Assembly: GCA_022450665.1 (NCBI GenBank)
Contig: JAKUPQ010000012.1
Coordinates: 1-39,710 of the forward strand
Reading direction: 5' to 3'
DNA length: 39,710 nt
Origin: Alphaproteobacteria bacterium
GTDB taxonomy: Bacteria; Pseudomonadota; Alphaproteobacteria; Rickettsiales; VGDC01
Positions 17,438 to 26,846 of the stretch are shown one piece after another (the first letter of the stretch is position 1; each line of letters begins with the position of its first letter). Made by a program: the position numbers and the translations under genes. The notes under the pieces are model-generated. The model had not been told where the DNA came from and ran no database searches. It saw nothing but the letters and a program-made list of their open reading frames with translations.

Positions 17438-17468
17438 TAACAATAACGACAAAATACAGGATGTTTAT

Positions 17469-18995
17469 ATGGCCGATGCAGCCTTGTTAACTCAGAAACA
17501 AACCGATACTACCACGGCTTATGCCCGATTAGAGGCGCATTTCGGAATGCTAAATGCGCTATCTGGCGTGGGCAGTATATTGCATTGGGATGCCGCGGTT
17601 ATTATGCCAGAAACCGCAGCCGAGGTGCGCGGCGAGCAGTTGGCTGCATTGCGGCAGGTAATGCACGAGAAAACCGTTGCCCCGCAAATTGAAGATTGGA
17701 TTAATGCCGCCGAAGCGGAGCAATCCTCGCTGGAAAGTTGGCAACAGGCTAATCTGCGGGAAATGCGCCGCGCCTATACCCATGCAACTGCTCTCGACAG
17801 TGCGCTGGTGCGTGAATTGGCATTGGCATCCTCGCAAAGCGAAGCAGCATGGCGTAGTGCGCGACGCGACAACGATTTTGTCGGGTTCTTGCCCTATTTC
17901 AAACGCGTGGTTGCCGCTGCGCGCAACGAAGCACAGGCCAAAGCGGATGCATTGTCTCTTGCACCTTATGACGCATTGATGGATGGCTACGATCCGGATA
18001 CCCGCATGGAAGAGGTAGATGTTTTATTTGCACGGCTAAACGATTTTTTACCGGATTTCCGCGAAAAAGTCATGACGCATCAGCAAAAGAACCTTGATGC
18101 CAAGCTTATTACTGGTAGCTACCCAACCGAAAAACAACGCCAACTTAGCGAAACTTTCATGCATGCATTAGGTTTCAAAGGGCGGCTGGATGTCAGTACC
18201 CATCCGTTTTGCGGTGGTGTGCCGGGGGATGTGCGTATTACCACCCGCTATAACGAAAAAGATTTTGTGGATGCATTGCAAGGTGTGCTGCACGAAACCG
18301 GCCATGCCCTATATGAGCAAAACCTGCCTGACATATGGCGCAACCAACCGGTGGGACATGCGCGAGGGATGAGCGCCCATGAAAGCCAATCGTTATTGGT
18401 AGAAATGCAACTTTGCCGTAGCCGCGAATTTTTACGCTATGCCGCACCTTACATAAACGAAGCACTTGGCGAAGGCAGCCCAGATGATTTGTCTGCCGAA
18501 AATCTATATCGTGTGGGTGTGCGGGTAAAGCCAGATTACATACGTGTTCGCGCAGATGAAGTGACCTATCCCTCGCATGTGATTATGCGCTATGAATTGG
18601 AAAAAGACATCATTAACGGCGCGTTGGATGTTGCAGACTTACCCGAAGCCTGGAATGCAAAAATGCAGGAGAAGCTGGGCATAACCCCTCCCTCCGATAC
18701 GCTGGGATGCATGCAGGATATCCACTGGCCGAGCGGATCATTTGGGTATTTTCCCACATACACCATTGGGGCGATGATGGCTGCCCAATGGTTTGCTGCC
18801 TTAAAGCGCGATATACCCGAATGGGGCGCGCAGGTAGAAAAAGGCGACTTTGCGCAGATCAGCCACTGGTTAAAACGCAACATACATGAAAAAGCCTCGT
18901 CCGTCAGCCGTCAGCAAATGCTGGTGGAAGGCACCGGCGAAGCGCTGAATGTAGATATTTATTTGCAACATCTGCATGATCGCTATATGAGCTAG
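17469..18995 (+). CDS. M32-family carboxypeptidase (carboxypeptidase Taq type)
   Basis: A 508-aa cytosolic zinc carboxypeptidase of the M32 family. The active site HETGH is at residues 275-279 (VLHETGHALYEQN). Other family features are the near-N-terminal ILHWDAAVIMPE, the RITTRYNEKDF segment and a C-terminal block GSFGYFPTYTIGAMMAAQ, all typical. The start ATG at 17469 has agga seven bases upstream; a GTG at 17427 in the same frame would overlap surf1 by 11 bases and adds a low-complexity Asn stretch. It lies between surf1 and thrC with only seven bases to the latter, so it is probably in the same operon. No link to oxidase function is apparent. Confidence 0.93.
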   Translation: MADAALLTQKQTDTTTAYARLEAHFGMLNALSGVGSILHWDAAVIMPETAAEVRGEQLAALRQVMHEKTVAPQIEDWINAAEAEQSSLESWQQANLREMRRAYTHATALDSALVRELALASSQSEAAWRSARRDNDFVGFLPYFKRVVAAARNEAQAKADALSLAPYDALMDGYDPDTRMEEVDVLFARLNDFLPDFREKVMTHQQKNLDAKLITGSYPTEKQRQLSETFMHALGFKGRLDVSTHPFCGGVPGDVRITTRYNEKDFVDALQGVLHETGHALYEQNLPDIWRNQPVGHARGMSAHESQSLLVEMQLCRSREFLRYAAPYINEALGEGSPDDLSAENLYRVGVRVKPDYIRVRADEVTYPSHVIMRYELEKDIINGALDVADLPEAWNAKMQEKLGITPPSDTLGCMQDIHWPSGSFGYFPTYTIGAMMAAQWFAALKRDIPEWGAQVEKGDFAQISHWLKRNIHEKASSVSRQQMLVEGTGEALNVDIYLQHLHDRYMS

Positions 18996-19002
18996 GAGTA
19001 AT

Positions 19003-20412
19003 ATGACCACCTATATCAGCACACGAGGCGAAGCCCCGGAACTCGGATTTGAAGATGTTGTGTTAACTGGCCTAGCCAGCGATGGCGGGTTATATGTGCC
19101 AAAAACACTGCCGCACATAACGCCGGATGTTCTTATAGAATGGAGCCGTTTAAGTTATCCAGAATTGGCCTTTCGAGTGATGCAGCCTTTTGTGGGCGAT
19201 GCTATGCCACCGGAAGATCTGCAGCAGATGGCGCATGATACCTATGCCGAATTTCGCCATAATGCCGTAGCACCTCTCGTCCAAATTGGCCATAACCACT
19301 ATATTCTCGAACTTTTTCATGGGCCAACACTGGCCTTTAAAGATTTTGCGCTGCAATTTCTAGGGCGGTTTCTGGATTATTTTCTATCCCGCCGTGGTGA
19401 GCATATTACCATAGTCGGCGCAACGTCTGGCGATACTGGGTCTGCTGCCATAGCCGGTTGTCGTGGGCGCGATAACATGGATATTTTCATTTTCCATCCG
19501 CATGGGCGCGTATCCGAAGTGCAGCGCCGCCAAATGACCACCATTGCCGATAAAAATGTGCATAATATTGCGCTTAGCGGTACATTTGATGATTGTCAGG
19601 ATATGGTAAAAGCGCTGTTTGCTAATGCAGCATTTCGAGAGCAACAAAAACTGGTTGCCGTAAATTCCATTAACTGGGCGCGTATTCTGGCGCAGGTGGT
19701 ATATTATTTTTATGCCGCACTGGCCTTGGGCGCGCCGGCACGTGCCGTAAGCTTTTCGGTGCCTACGGGCAATTTTGGCGATATATATGCAGGCTATATT
19801 GCTAAACAAATGGGGCTGCCCATAGATCAACTTATCATTGCCACCAATAAAAACGATATTCTTACCCGTTGCTTAAATAATGGCGAATATCGCATGCAAG
19901 GGGTGGCGCCAACGCTTAGCCCCAGCATGGATATTCAGATTTCCAGCAATTTTGAGAGGCTTTTATTCGACCTATATAAGCGGGACAGCGCAGCGCTAAG
20001 CACTTTGATGACAGACTTGCGCAATACCAAAGGCTTTGCGTTAGCCACACCGCAGTGGAATGCATTAAAACGGTTGTTTGATAGTGCCAGTGTGGACGAT
20101 GCCGCAACCAAAGCTACGATTAAAAAACTTTATGCAGAATGCGAATATCTGGCAGATCCGCATACGGCGGTAGGCGTGGCGGCGGCAGAGCAATGCGCCC
20201 GTTCAGGCAGTGCTGCTCCTGTGGTTGTGCTTTCCACCGCTCATCCGGCAAAATTTCCTGATGCAGCCGAACTGGCATGCGGCATCACCCCCACACTTCC
20301 TCCCCATATGATAGGGCTGATGGAAGCACAAGAACGCTGCACAGTGCTTAATGCCGGAGATAGCGAGCGCATTATGGCATTCATACGTGAGAATCAGGGA
20401 GTGTCTGTATGA
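19003..20412 (+). CDS. thrC: Threonine synthase ThrC
   Basis: A 469-aa PLP enzyme converting O-phosphohomoserine to threonine, the last step of threonine synthesis. The PLP lysine is K113 in LAFKDFALQFLGRF. The phosphate-binding region VGATSGDTGSAAI follows near 139, with SFSVPTGNFGDIYAGY near 245. The N-terminus (YISTRGEAPELGFEDVVLTG) and length indicate the long, proteobacterial/fungal class. Start is supported by aggag. The stop codon overlaps the start of the M16 gene (ATGA), which implies translational coupling. Adjacency of thrC and an M16 peptidase downstream of the oxidase genes is common in alphaproteobacteria. Confidence 0.96.
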   Translation: MTTYISTRGEAPELGFEDVVLTGLASDGGLYVPKTLPHITPDVLIEWSRLSYPELAFRVMQPFVGDAMPPEDLQQMAHDTYAEFRHNAVAPLVQIGHNHYILELFHGPTLAFKDFALQFLGRFLDYFLSRRGEHITIVGATSGDTGSAAIAGCRGRDNMDIFIFHPHGRVSEVQRRQMTTIADKNVHNIALSGTFDDCQDMVKALFANAAFREQQKLVAVNSINWARILAQVVYYFYAALALGAPARAVSFSVPTGNFGDIYAGYIAKQMGLPIDQLIIATNKNDILTRCLNNGEYRMQGVAPTLSPSMDIQISSNFERLLFDLYKRDSAALSTLMTDLRNTKGFALATPQWNALKRLFDSASVDDAATKATIKKLYAECEYLADPHTAVGVAAAEQCARSGSAAPVVVLSTAHPAKFPDAAELACGITPTLPPHMIGLMEAQERCTVLNAGDSERIMAFIRENQGVSV

Positions 20413-21713
20413 CGAACACAACGCCATTGAGTTGGCAAGGTTACGAAGAAACACGATTGCCTAATGGGTTGCGGGTGGCTACTGAAGCTATGCCGGGTGC
20501 TCACAGCATAGCCCTTGCAATTTCTGTTGATGTAGGGTCGCGCTATGAGCAAAGCCGTGAAAACGGGCTGTCGCATTTTTTGGAGCATATGGCATTTAAG
20601 GGCACTGCCAAGCGCAATGCCCGAGAAATTGCCGAAGCATTTGACGATGTAGGTGCAAGCCTGAATGCTTATACTTCCAGCGAACACACCGTATATTATG
20701 CGCGGGTATTGCCGAAAGATTTACGTTTGGCTGTTGAGGTGCTATCGGATATTTTGCAGCATTCTACTTTTAGCGAAGAAGAGCTAGAGCGCGAGCGTAA
20801 TGTTATTTTGCAAGAAATTGCCATGCACCACGATGCACCGGAAGATATGGTGTTTGATTTATTTCATGAGGCGGTGTATCCCGACCAGCCGGTAGGGCGC
20901 TCTATTTTAGGAACACCGGAATTAGTAGAGTGTTTTACATCCGACAGTTTGCGTCGCTATATGGGCAAACATTACAACCCCGCACGTATGGTTATTTCAG
21001 CGGCGGGAGCAGTCGATCATGGAGAGCTTGCCAGTCTCATACAGGAGCATTTTGATTATCCATCTGCCGGTATCGTATTGGCGCCGGAAAAAGCATTATA
21101 TGTCGGTGGAGATAAGCGTAAAAATGATGATTTCGAGCAAATGCATCTGGTGTTGGGACTGCCCGGACTTGCTTATGACGATCCGGAATATTATGCTGCG
21201 CAACTGATGGCCACAGCCCTTGGCGGGGGAATGTCGTCGCGCTTATTCCAAGAGGTGCGCGAGCATCGCGGATTGGCATATAATGTGTATGCCTTTTTAT
21301 CGAGCTACAAAGATGGTGGTATTTTTGGCATGTATGCCGCTGCCAGCGAGAAAAGTGCCAAAGATTTAGCGCCGGTTTTGTGCGATGAAGTATTGCGTAT
21401 GGCTGAAGATGGCGTAAGCAGCGCCGAGCTGGAGCGGGCGCGCAACCAACATACCGCCGGATTGTTGATGCTACGCGAAAATGTTTCGAGCGTGGCCGAA
21501 TGGATAGCACGGCATTTGTTATGCTATAATAAATATCGTAACACTGCAGAACTTTGCGCCGAATACGATAAAGTCACTCGCGAAGATGTCTCTCATGTAC
21601 TGCGCCGCCTGATATCAGAAGGCGAGCTTACCTGTACCGCGCTTGGCCCGCAAAAAGGGCTGCCTCATTATGACACATTAAATGCACGTTTCTCTCATGC
21701 CCGCGCCGCCTGA
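20409..21713 (+). CDS. M16-family zinc peptidase (mitochondrial-processing-peptidase-like)
   Basis: A 434-aa pitrilysin-type peptidase of the group related to the mitochondrial processing peptidase beta subunit. The inverted zinc motif H56-F-L-E59-H60 and the third ligand E136 (VILQEIAMHH), 76 residues beyond H60, are all present, so it should be active. The glycine-rich region ALGGGMSSRLFQEVREHRGLAY, conserved in MPP-like members, lies near residue 272. There is no signal peptide, so it is probably cytosolic. It overlaps thrC by four bases and its 3' end overlaps the TusA-like gene. Confidence 0.94.
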   Translation: MTNTTPLSWQGYEETRLPNGLRVATEAMPGAHSIALAISVDVGSRYEQSRENGLSHFLEHMAFKGTAKRNAREIAEAFDDVGASLNAYTSSEHTVYYARVLPKDLRLAVEVLSDILQHSTFSEEELERERNVILQEIAMHHDAPEDMVFDLFHEAVYPDQPVGRSILGTPELVECFTSDSLRRYMGKHYNPARMVISAAGAVDHGELASLIQEHFDYPSAGIVLAPEKALYVGGDKRKNDDFEQMHLVLGLPGLAYDDPEYYAAQLMATALGGGMSSRLFQEVREHRGLAYNVYAFLSSYKDGGIFGMYAAASEKSAKDLAPVLCDEVLRMAEDGVSSAELERARNQHTAGLLMLRENVSSVAEWIARHLLCYNKYRNTAELCAEYDKVTREDVSHVLRRLISEGELTCTALGPQKGLPHYDTLNARFSHARAA

Positions 21714-21942
21714 TTACGACGTTATGCTGGATGCCAGTGGGCTGCGTTGTCCCATGCCAGTATTACGCGCACAAAAGCTATTGCGCGGGATGGAGACAGG
21801 GCAGGTATTAAAAATACTTTCCACCGATCGTGTGTCATGGGCTGAGTTCCCTGCTTTTTGCGAACAGACAGGCCATGCGTTAGTGCTCAAAACACAGCAA
21901 TCACCAGAGCTGTGGCATTACTATGTGCGTAAAACCATATGA
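21697..21942 (+). CDS. TusA/SirA-family sulfur carrier protein
   Basis: A small protein of about 81 aa with the TusA fold. The signature DASGLRCPMPVLRAQKLL contains the catalytic Cys in the CPxP motif, followed by KILSTDRVSW and PAFCEQTGHALV. TusA homologues carry persulfide sulfur for tRNA thiolation, molybdenum cofactor or other sulfur transfers; which partner is used here is unknown. The start is ambiguous: ATG at 21682, 21697 or 21724, none with a good ribosome site. I chose 21697. In all cases except the last it overlaps the M16 gene, which suggests re-initiation. The second Cys in PAFCEQ is common in the family. Confidence 0.85.
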   Translation: MPAPPDYDVMLDASGLRCPMPVLRAQKLLRGMETGQVLKILSTDRVSWAEFPAFCEQTGHALVLKTQQSPELWHYYVRKTI

Positions 21943-21944
21943 TT

Positions 21945-23993
21945 TTATAGTCCTTTAAACAAAGTTTTCACTTCATCGCGAAGGCCTCGAACATTGGTTT
22001 CAATATTCTTGAGTGTGCCTTTTGGATCCTCGATCGCATCTTCAACTAACGCTTTGGCATTAGGCGTAAATTTAAGCGCATCGAAATTTCCGGTGACATG
22101 GATAGGTATGGTCACGCCCTGCGTGGAGCTTTCTTCACGCGATTGGCCTTCTAATGTACCTATGATGGTGGGGCGCAGGTTATAATCTACCGTTTTTTCA
22201 GGAATATTTACAGTGCCGCTGCCAGTAACATTAAGCAGTGGAGCTTTTAAACGAAAATCTGGATTCGTGGCTACACCTTTTGTGAGGGTAAAGCTGCCAT
22301 TTAAGCTTGAAAAATCGGTTTGGACGGTTTGGGGTTTATCTCCCATTTGCGCGGTGATGGCATCGTTTTTAATGGTTTTTACCAGCGTTTTGGCCTCGCG
22401 TACAATTTTTACCAGATCAAATCCGGTAATTGCACCGTCTTTTAAAGCAAAGTTGCCGTTGCCACGCAAACTGTTCACATAGTCATGCAGGGAGGCGCCT
22501 TCCATGCTTAATGCCAATTCAAGCTGGCCATGGCCTTTTAAACGATCAAACCCATAGGCATCGCGCAGAAAATCGCCAATATTGGCGTTGGAAATCTGTG
22601 CGTTTTTTTGCACCCGTAAGGCGGTTTTTCCGGTAGGTTCTAACGAAAAGTTGCTGGTAGCTTTGCCGCCATAAAAATCGAAGCTGGGAATGGATACTGT
22701 TAGCACTCCATTGTTTAAGCGGCTATTAATCTGCATTTCACCCAGTGTCACTTTATTGGCTTTTACGCCACCAATATGCACATCAATATCAGCATCCACA
22801 GCTTTGAGTATTGCGGTGTCGTTGATAAGCACATCCGTACTCCATTGGCTCTCCGGCTGCTCGATGGGTAATGGGGTGTTGGCATTCGCTTGTGGCCCTG
22901 TAATAGAGGGTTTGCCGCGGTTAATAACGCTGTCTAGTTTCAACACATCTTGCGTAGAAAGCTCGGCGGTTATGGTGGGGCGTTTACCGCTAAAACTCAC
23001 ATCGCCCCGACCACTCACCGTCATATCATCCAGTGTCAGGCTGGTGCCTTGTAAGCTTGCTTTGCCCTTGCTGTAGTTATACATGCTACGCACACTCAGT
23101 TTTGCTTTTCCGGGCGCGGTAGCAAACAGTGGCTTGCCTAATTTTGTGGAAAGCTCTTTTAGGGAGTCTACTGCTAAATGCCCTTCGCCCTTGATTTGAT
23201 TGGAATAGCCGTTGGTGCTGTTGGCAGGTGTAGCAGTCCCTTCAAGCGATAGTTCTCCCAACCCTTTTTCAGTGCTGAGGGTAATGGCATAGGCGGTGTC
23301 TTCTTTTTTCATCCACGATGCAAGGGTGTTAAGCTTTATATTCAGCTTTAGTGGTACTATATTATTCCAAAAAGTGTTGGCATCCACAGTAATCTGGTCA
23401 TCCAGCGAAGGCATTTTGATGGTGGCATGCAGTTGATTCAGGCTGATCGGTTCGCTTTTTATGGTCTCTTGATAAATGATGGTGCCGTTGATAATTTCTA
23501 AATTGGGGATGGAGTATTTATCCGCATCGGGGGCAGAGCTGCTATCTGTTTGGCTAGGGTCAAGCTCATTGGCTGCTTCCTTTGCGGTTTTAAATTCCCA
23601 GTTCGGACGGTTTTTTGCGTCCCGCCCCAGATAAATAACCGGATTATTCAGGTGTAACTTTTCGATGGCAATGCGACCTTGGAGCAATTCAAAAAGCCCC
23701 AAAGAAAGCTGCAGTTGTTGTAGAGCGATCATGTCTTTTTGATCGGGGTTTGCAAACCCTTCAGGATTGCTGAAATGCACATCGCCTAACTTTAATTGCA
23801 GGCTTGGAATGAAGCGTAAGCCAATATCACCGTTAATTTCTAAATTGCGGCCTGTGGCATCTTCGATCTTTGCAATTACCTCGTCTTTATACAGCTCTAC
23901 CGGAACAAAAAGCGGTGCCAAAACCAATAAAGAAATAATTAAAACGATGAAGGAAAGGGTATAAATGGTAATTTTACGCAGGCGGATGCCCAT
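21945..23993 (-). CDS. AsmA-family envelope protein
   Basis: A 682-aa protein anchored by one N-terminal membrane helix (about 8-30) with a large periplasmic part. The N-terminal AsmA signature is clear: VELYKDEVIAKIEDATGR, then NLEINGDIGLRFIPSLQLKLGDVHFSNPEGF in pieces. The C-terminal AsmA_2-like part includes LKGHGQLELALSMEGAS, LRGNGNFALKDGAITGFDLVKI and VDYNLRPTIIGTLEGQ. AsmA-like proteins belong to the VPS13-like bridge proteins thought to move phospholipids across the periplasm. Ribosome site aggag precedes the ATG. It follows aroC on the same strand after 51 bases, so it may share the fabI-aroC transcript. Confidence 0.92.
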   Translation of the reverse strand: MGIRLRKITIYTLSFIVLIISLLVLAPLFVPVELYKDEVIAKIEDATGRNLEINGDIGLRFIPSLQLKLGDVHFSNPEGFANPDQKDMIALQQLQLSLGLFELLQGRIAIEKLHLNNPVIYLGRDAKNRPNWEFKTAKEAANELDPSQTDSSSAPDADKYSIPNLEIINGTIIYQETIKSEPISLNQLHATIKMPSLDDQITVDANTFWNNIVPLKLNIKLNTLASWMKKEDTAYAITLSTEKGLGELSLEGTATPANSTNGYSNQIKGEGHLAVDSLKELSTKLGKPLFATAPGKAKLSVRSMYNYSKGKASLQGTSLTLDDMTVSGRGDVSFSGKRPTITAELSTQDVLKLDSVINRGKPSITGPQANANTPLPIEQPESQWSTDVLINDTAILKAVDADIDVHIGGVKANKVTLGEMQINSRLNNGVLTVSIPSFDFYGGKATSNFSLEPTGKTALRVQKNAQISNANIGDFLRDAYGFDRLKGHGQLELALSMEGASLHDYVNSLRGNGNFALKDGAITGFDLVKIVREAKTLVKTIKNDAITAQMGDKPQTVQTDFSSLNGSFTLTKGVATNPDFRLKAPLLNVTGSGTVNIPEKTVDYNLRPTIIGTLEGQSREESSTQGVTIPIHVTGNFDALKFTPNAKALVEDAIEDPKGTLKNIETNVRGLRDEVKTLFKGL

Positions 23994-24044
23994 AAGATTC
24001 TCCTAAGTTGCCACATTATACTTAGTTTTTATGTAAAGATGCTA

Positions 24045-25118
24045 TCAATCGTTGCTTTTGCTGCGCTGACGAAGTTTGTGGTCGGCCAATACGCAGGCCA
24101 TCATGGCTTCGCCAACAGGTACAGCGCGAATACCCACACAGGGATCGTGTCGCCCTTTAGTAATAATGGTGGTGTTGTTACCGTTTATATCCACCGTATT
24201 AACCGGATTGAGTATTGAGCTGGTGGGCTTGACCACAAAGCGCACTACTACGGGCTGGCCGCTGGAAATACCACCCAATATACCCCCCGCGTGGTTACTG
24301 GAAAAGGTGACATTGCCATTATCCATTGCCATTTCATCGGCGTTTGATTCGCCTTGTAATGCAGCGCTGGCGAAACCATCGCCAATTTCCACACCTTTAA
24401 CGGCATTAATGCTCATCATGGCCTTAGCCAAGTCGGAATCGAGTTTATCATAAACCGGCTCGCCCCATCCGGCGGGTACGCCTTCGGCCACCACTTCAAT
24501 CACCGCGCCTACCGAGGAGCCTTGTTTGCGAATGGTGGTTAGTTCGGTTTCCCATTGCTTGGCCATCACCGGATCGGGGCAGAAAAACGGGTTTTCATTT
24601 ACGGCATTCCAATCCCAGCGTGTGCGGTCTATTTTGCTTTCGCCCATTTGTACCATGGCACCACGAATCATTATTGCACTGCCCAACACTTTGCGTGCTA
24701 CGGCGCCAGCAGCAACGCGCATAGCGGTTTCGCGGGCGCTACTACGCCCTCCGCCACGATAGTCGCGTATACCATATTTTTTGAAATAGGTGTAATCCGC
24801 ATGTCCCGGGCGAAATTTCTGTGCAATATCGCCATAATCTTTTGAGCGCTGATCTTCGTTATAAATCACAAGAGAAATAGGTGTTCCGGTGGTTTTACCA
24901 TCAAAGACGCCTGAAAGGATATGAACGGTGTCGGATTCTTTGCGCTGCGTAGTAAATTTAGATTGTGCAGGACGGCGCTTATCCAGAAATTGCTGAATAA
25001 ACGCTTCATCCAATGGCAGTTGCGAAGGTACGCCATCGACCATACATCCTATAGCCGTACCGTGGCTTTCGCCCCATGTACTAAAGGAAAATGTATGTCC
25101 AAAGCGATTTCCGGTCAT
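24045..25118 (-). CDS. aroC: Chorismate synthase AroC
   Basis: A 357-aa enzyme that makes chorismate from 5-enolpyruvylshikimate-3-phosphate with reduced FMN, the last shikimate step. Signatures are [16 protein letters not shown] near the N-terminus, [21 protein letters not shown] near residue 118, [22 protein letters not shown] near 280, and the C-terminal [18 protein letters not shown]. Length is standard. Its ATG lies one base after the fabI stop codon, so the two are an operon and probably coupled. Confidence 0.97.
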   Translation of the reverse strand: MTGNRFGHTFSFSTWGESHGTAIGCMVDGVPSQLPLDEAFIQQFLDKRRPAQSKFTTQRKESDTVHILSGVFDGKTTGTPISLVIYNEDQRSKDYGDIAQKFRPGHADYTYFKKYGIRDYRGGGRSSARETAMRVAAGAVARKVLGSAIMIRGAMVQMGESKIDRTRWDWNAVNENPFFCPDPVMAKQWETELTTIRKQGSSVGAVIEVVAEGVPAGWGEPVYDKLDSDLAKAMMSINAVKGVEIGDGFASAALQGESNADEMAMDNGNVTFSSNHAGGILGGISSGQPVVVRFVVKPTSSILNPVNTVDINGNNTTIITKGRHDPCVGIRAVPVGEAMMACVLADHKLRQRSKSND

Positions 25119-25119
25119 A

Positions 25120-25959
25120 TTACACTACCGCGATGTCGGGCGCTTTGGGGTTCTTCATTCCCACTACATGATAGCCCGAATCTACGTGAAGAATTTCGCC
25201 GGTTGTACCGCTGCCCAGTTCGGAAAGCAAATACACCCCTGCGCCACCAACATCGGCCAAGGTGGTATTGCGGCCTAATGGCGCGTTATATTCGTTCCAT
25301 TTTAAAATGTAGCGGAAATCGCCAATGCCGGATGCGGCCAGTGTTTTTACGGGGCCGGCAGAAATACCATTAACGCGAACGTTAAATTCGCCCAAATCGG
25401 CGGCAAGATAGCGTACGCTGGCTTCTAATGCAGCTTTTGCCACGCCCATTACATTATAGTGCGGCATGACACGCTCGGCACCAAGATACGATAGAGTAAC
25501 TAAGCTGCCTCCTTGCTTCATCATAGGATATGCACGTTTTGCTACAGCGGTGAAAGAGTAGCAGGAAATGTTCATCGACAGCAGGAAGTTATCCAGCGAG
25601 GTATCGACATATTTGCCTTTCAGTTCGTTTTTATCGGCATAAGCAATGGCATGAACCACAAAGTCCAGTTCTCCCCATTCTTTTTCTAATGTGTCAAATA
25701 CGGCATCTACGCTGTCCATGTCGGTGACATCGCATGGTAAAACCAACGAGGAGCCAACGCTTTCAGCCAATGGCTTTACCCGTTTTTCTAATGCTTCACC
25801 CTGATAGGTAAAGGCCAATTCGGCGCCTTGTGCTGCCGCATAGCTGGCTATACCCCATGCGAGGGATTTGTTGTTAGCTACGCCCATCACCAAGCCGCGT
25901 TTTCCTTTAAGCAGGGTACCTTGTGGTGCGTTTTTATCGCCGGCGTTTTGTTCGCTCAT
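25120..25959 (-). CDS. fabI: Enoyl-[acyl-carrier-protein] reductase (NADH) FabI
   Basis: A 279-aa short-chain dehydrogenase that performs the last reduction in fatty-acid elongation. It shows the FabI-type cofactor site [13 protein letters not shown], the HAIAYADK region, and the active-site Tyr and Lys in [13 protein letters not shown] (Y-x6-K), with [16 protein letters not shown] before them. The ATG at 25959 (MSEQNAGD) is chosen, with aaagg upstream; the frame is open to 26007 but the added residues are not FabI-like. The N-terminal 20 residues are longer than in E. coli FabI. It is followed at one base by aroC. It would be the target of triclosan-type inhibitors if sensitive. Confidence 0.96.
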   Translation of the reverse strand: MSEQNAGDKNAPQGTLLKGKRGLVMGVANNKSLAWGIASYAAAQGAELAFTYQGEALEKRVKPLAESVGSSLVLPCDVTDMDSVDAVFDTLEKEWGELDFVVHAIAYADKNELKGKYVDTSLDNFLLSMNISCYSFTAVAKRAYPMMKQGGSLVTLSYLGAERVMPHYNVMGVAKAALEASVRYLAADLGEFNVRVNGISAGPVKTLAASGIGDFRYILKWNEYNAPLGRNTTLADVGGAGVYLLSELGSGTTGEILHVDSGYHVVGMKNPKAPDIAVV

Positions 25960-26049
25960 GTGACTGCCTTTATATTGTGTTTCACTAAAGAATAGGTTTA
26001 TGCGCACTGTGCCGCGCCGCTATTAGGAGGTTTAGCACATAAATTTAGA

Positions 26050-26087
26050 AAAAGAAAAGGGAGGCTTTGAAAATTTCCAAGCCTCCC
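26050..26087 (-). terminator. Rho-independent terminator after the glycine-zipper lipoprotein gene
   Basis: On the minus strand, gggaggctt (26087-26079) pairs perfectly with aagcctccc (26067-26059) over an 11-base loop, followed by ttttctttttc. It lies 26 bases after the lipoprotein stop codon and upstream of fabI, separating the two transcripts. Confidence 0.9.
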
Positions 26088-26112
26088 TGTTTTCTTATAC
26101 GGAAATGAAGAA

Positions 26113-26628
26113 TTACTCAACAATTCTCCACGAACCGTTTGGTTGGCGGCAAGCACGGCCATAGGCGCTTTCGTTGCGGCCACCCACATTGATGGTTTGG
26201 CTGTATTCACGGCAATATTGACCGGCATCGTTTTGGTATACGTTAACGGGGGTAATGGTGCCGTAGTTGCCACTATCAGGATTGTTCCACGCAACTTGCT
26301 GGCCGGAAGGCGCAGTTTCTAAAGTGCGTTGCGAGGTTTGGTTGTAGCGGGAAATATCTGCATTATCGAGAGATTGTCCTACATTGTTACCTAAAGCTGC
26401 ACCAAGCAAAGTACCTACAGCAATAGCGGCAATGTTGCCTTTACCTTTGCCTACATTGGAGCCAGCAATTGCGCCAGCAGCACCACCGGCAATAGTACCA
26501 ATGCCAGATTTACTTACGCCGCCATCGCTGCGTGTCATGAATCCGCCACCATTGCCATAACCAGAACCTTGCTGGGCGCATGCGGTCAAGAAAGAAGCCA
26601 TGATCAGGCCAATAAATATGCGCTTCAT
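26113..26628 (-). CDS. Glycine-zipper outer-membrane lipoprotein (Rickettsia 17-kDa-antigen-like)
   Basis: A 171-aa lipoprotein. The signal peptide ends in the lipobox LTAC with Cys17 as the lipidation site. Residues 42-90 form a glycine zipper (GTIAGGAAGAIAGSNVGKG and VGTLLGAALGNNVGQ), the element shared by Rickettsia 17-kDa surface antigens and other outer-membrane glycine-zipper lipoproteins. The C-terminal part (GQYCREYSQTINVGGR, then YGRACRQPNGSWRIVE) is the surface-antigen domain, with a conserved Cys pair. It is expected in the outer membrane facing the periplasm. A strong terminator follows. The upstream gap carries an inverted repeat shared with the divergent transporter. Confidence 0.92.
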   Translation of the reverse strand: MKRIFIGLIMASFLTACAQQGSGYGNGGGFMTRSDGGVSKSGIGTIAGGAAGAIAGSNVGKGKGNIAAIAVGTLLGAALGNNVGQSLDNADISRYNQTSQRTLETAPSGQQVAWNNPDSGNYGTITPVNVYQNDAGQYCREYSQTINVGGRNESAYGRACRQPNGSWRIVE

Positions 26629-26658
26629 ACTGTCATATCCTTATATAATTAATTTTTA

Positions 26659-26685
26659 GCGATTTGGGCAATATCCATAAATCGC
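26659..26685. promoter_or_regulatory. Inverted repeat in the divergent lipoprotein/transporter promoter region
   Basis: Arms gcgattt (26659-26665) and aaatcgc (26679-26685) are perfect complements with a 13-base spacer. It lies 31 bases before the lipoprotein start on one side and 160 bases before the transporter on the other. It could be a regulator-binding site or a 5'-UTR hairpin; no regulator is identified. The rest of this 218-base gap shows no gene. Confidence 0.35.
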
Positions 26686-26846
26686 ATACGGTTTATACTT
26701 TGTCGTTGGCATTATCCCTCGAGAGGCATCTGCGCATGGGAGTCAAAAATATTCACAGAATGTGTGGTACTGTTATTTCACATAATCTCGCCATTATCAA
26801 TAGCGCGCCACGCATAAATAGGCTATCAGCAATACAGGAGATAGCT

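Noticed and set aside
20409-20412. thrC/M16 four-base overlap as a novel linkage
   Set aside because: ATGA overlaps are ordinary in operons and this gene pair is common in alphaproteobacteria.
25116-25122. fabI-aroC one-base spacing as a novel linkage
   Set aside because: The pairing is known from other alphaproteobacteria; it is useful for operon calling but not new.
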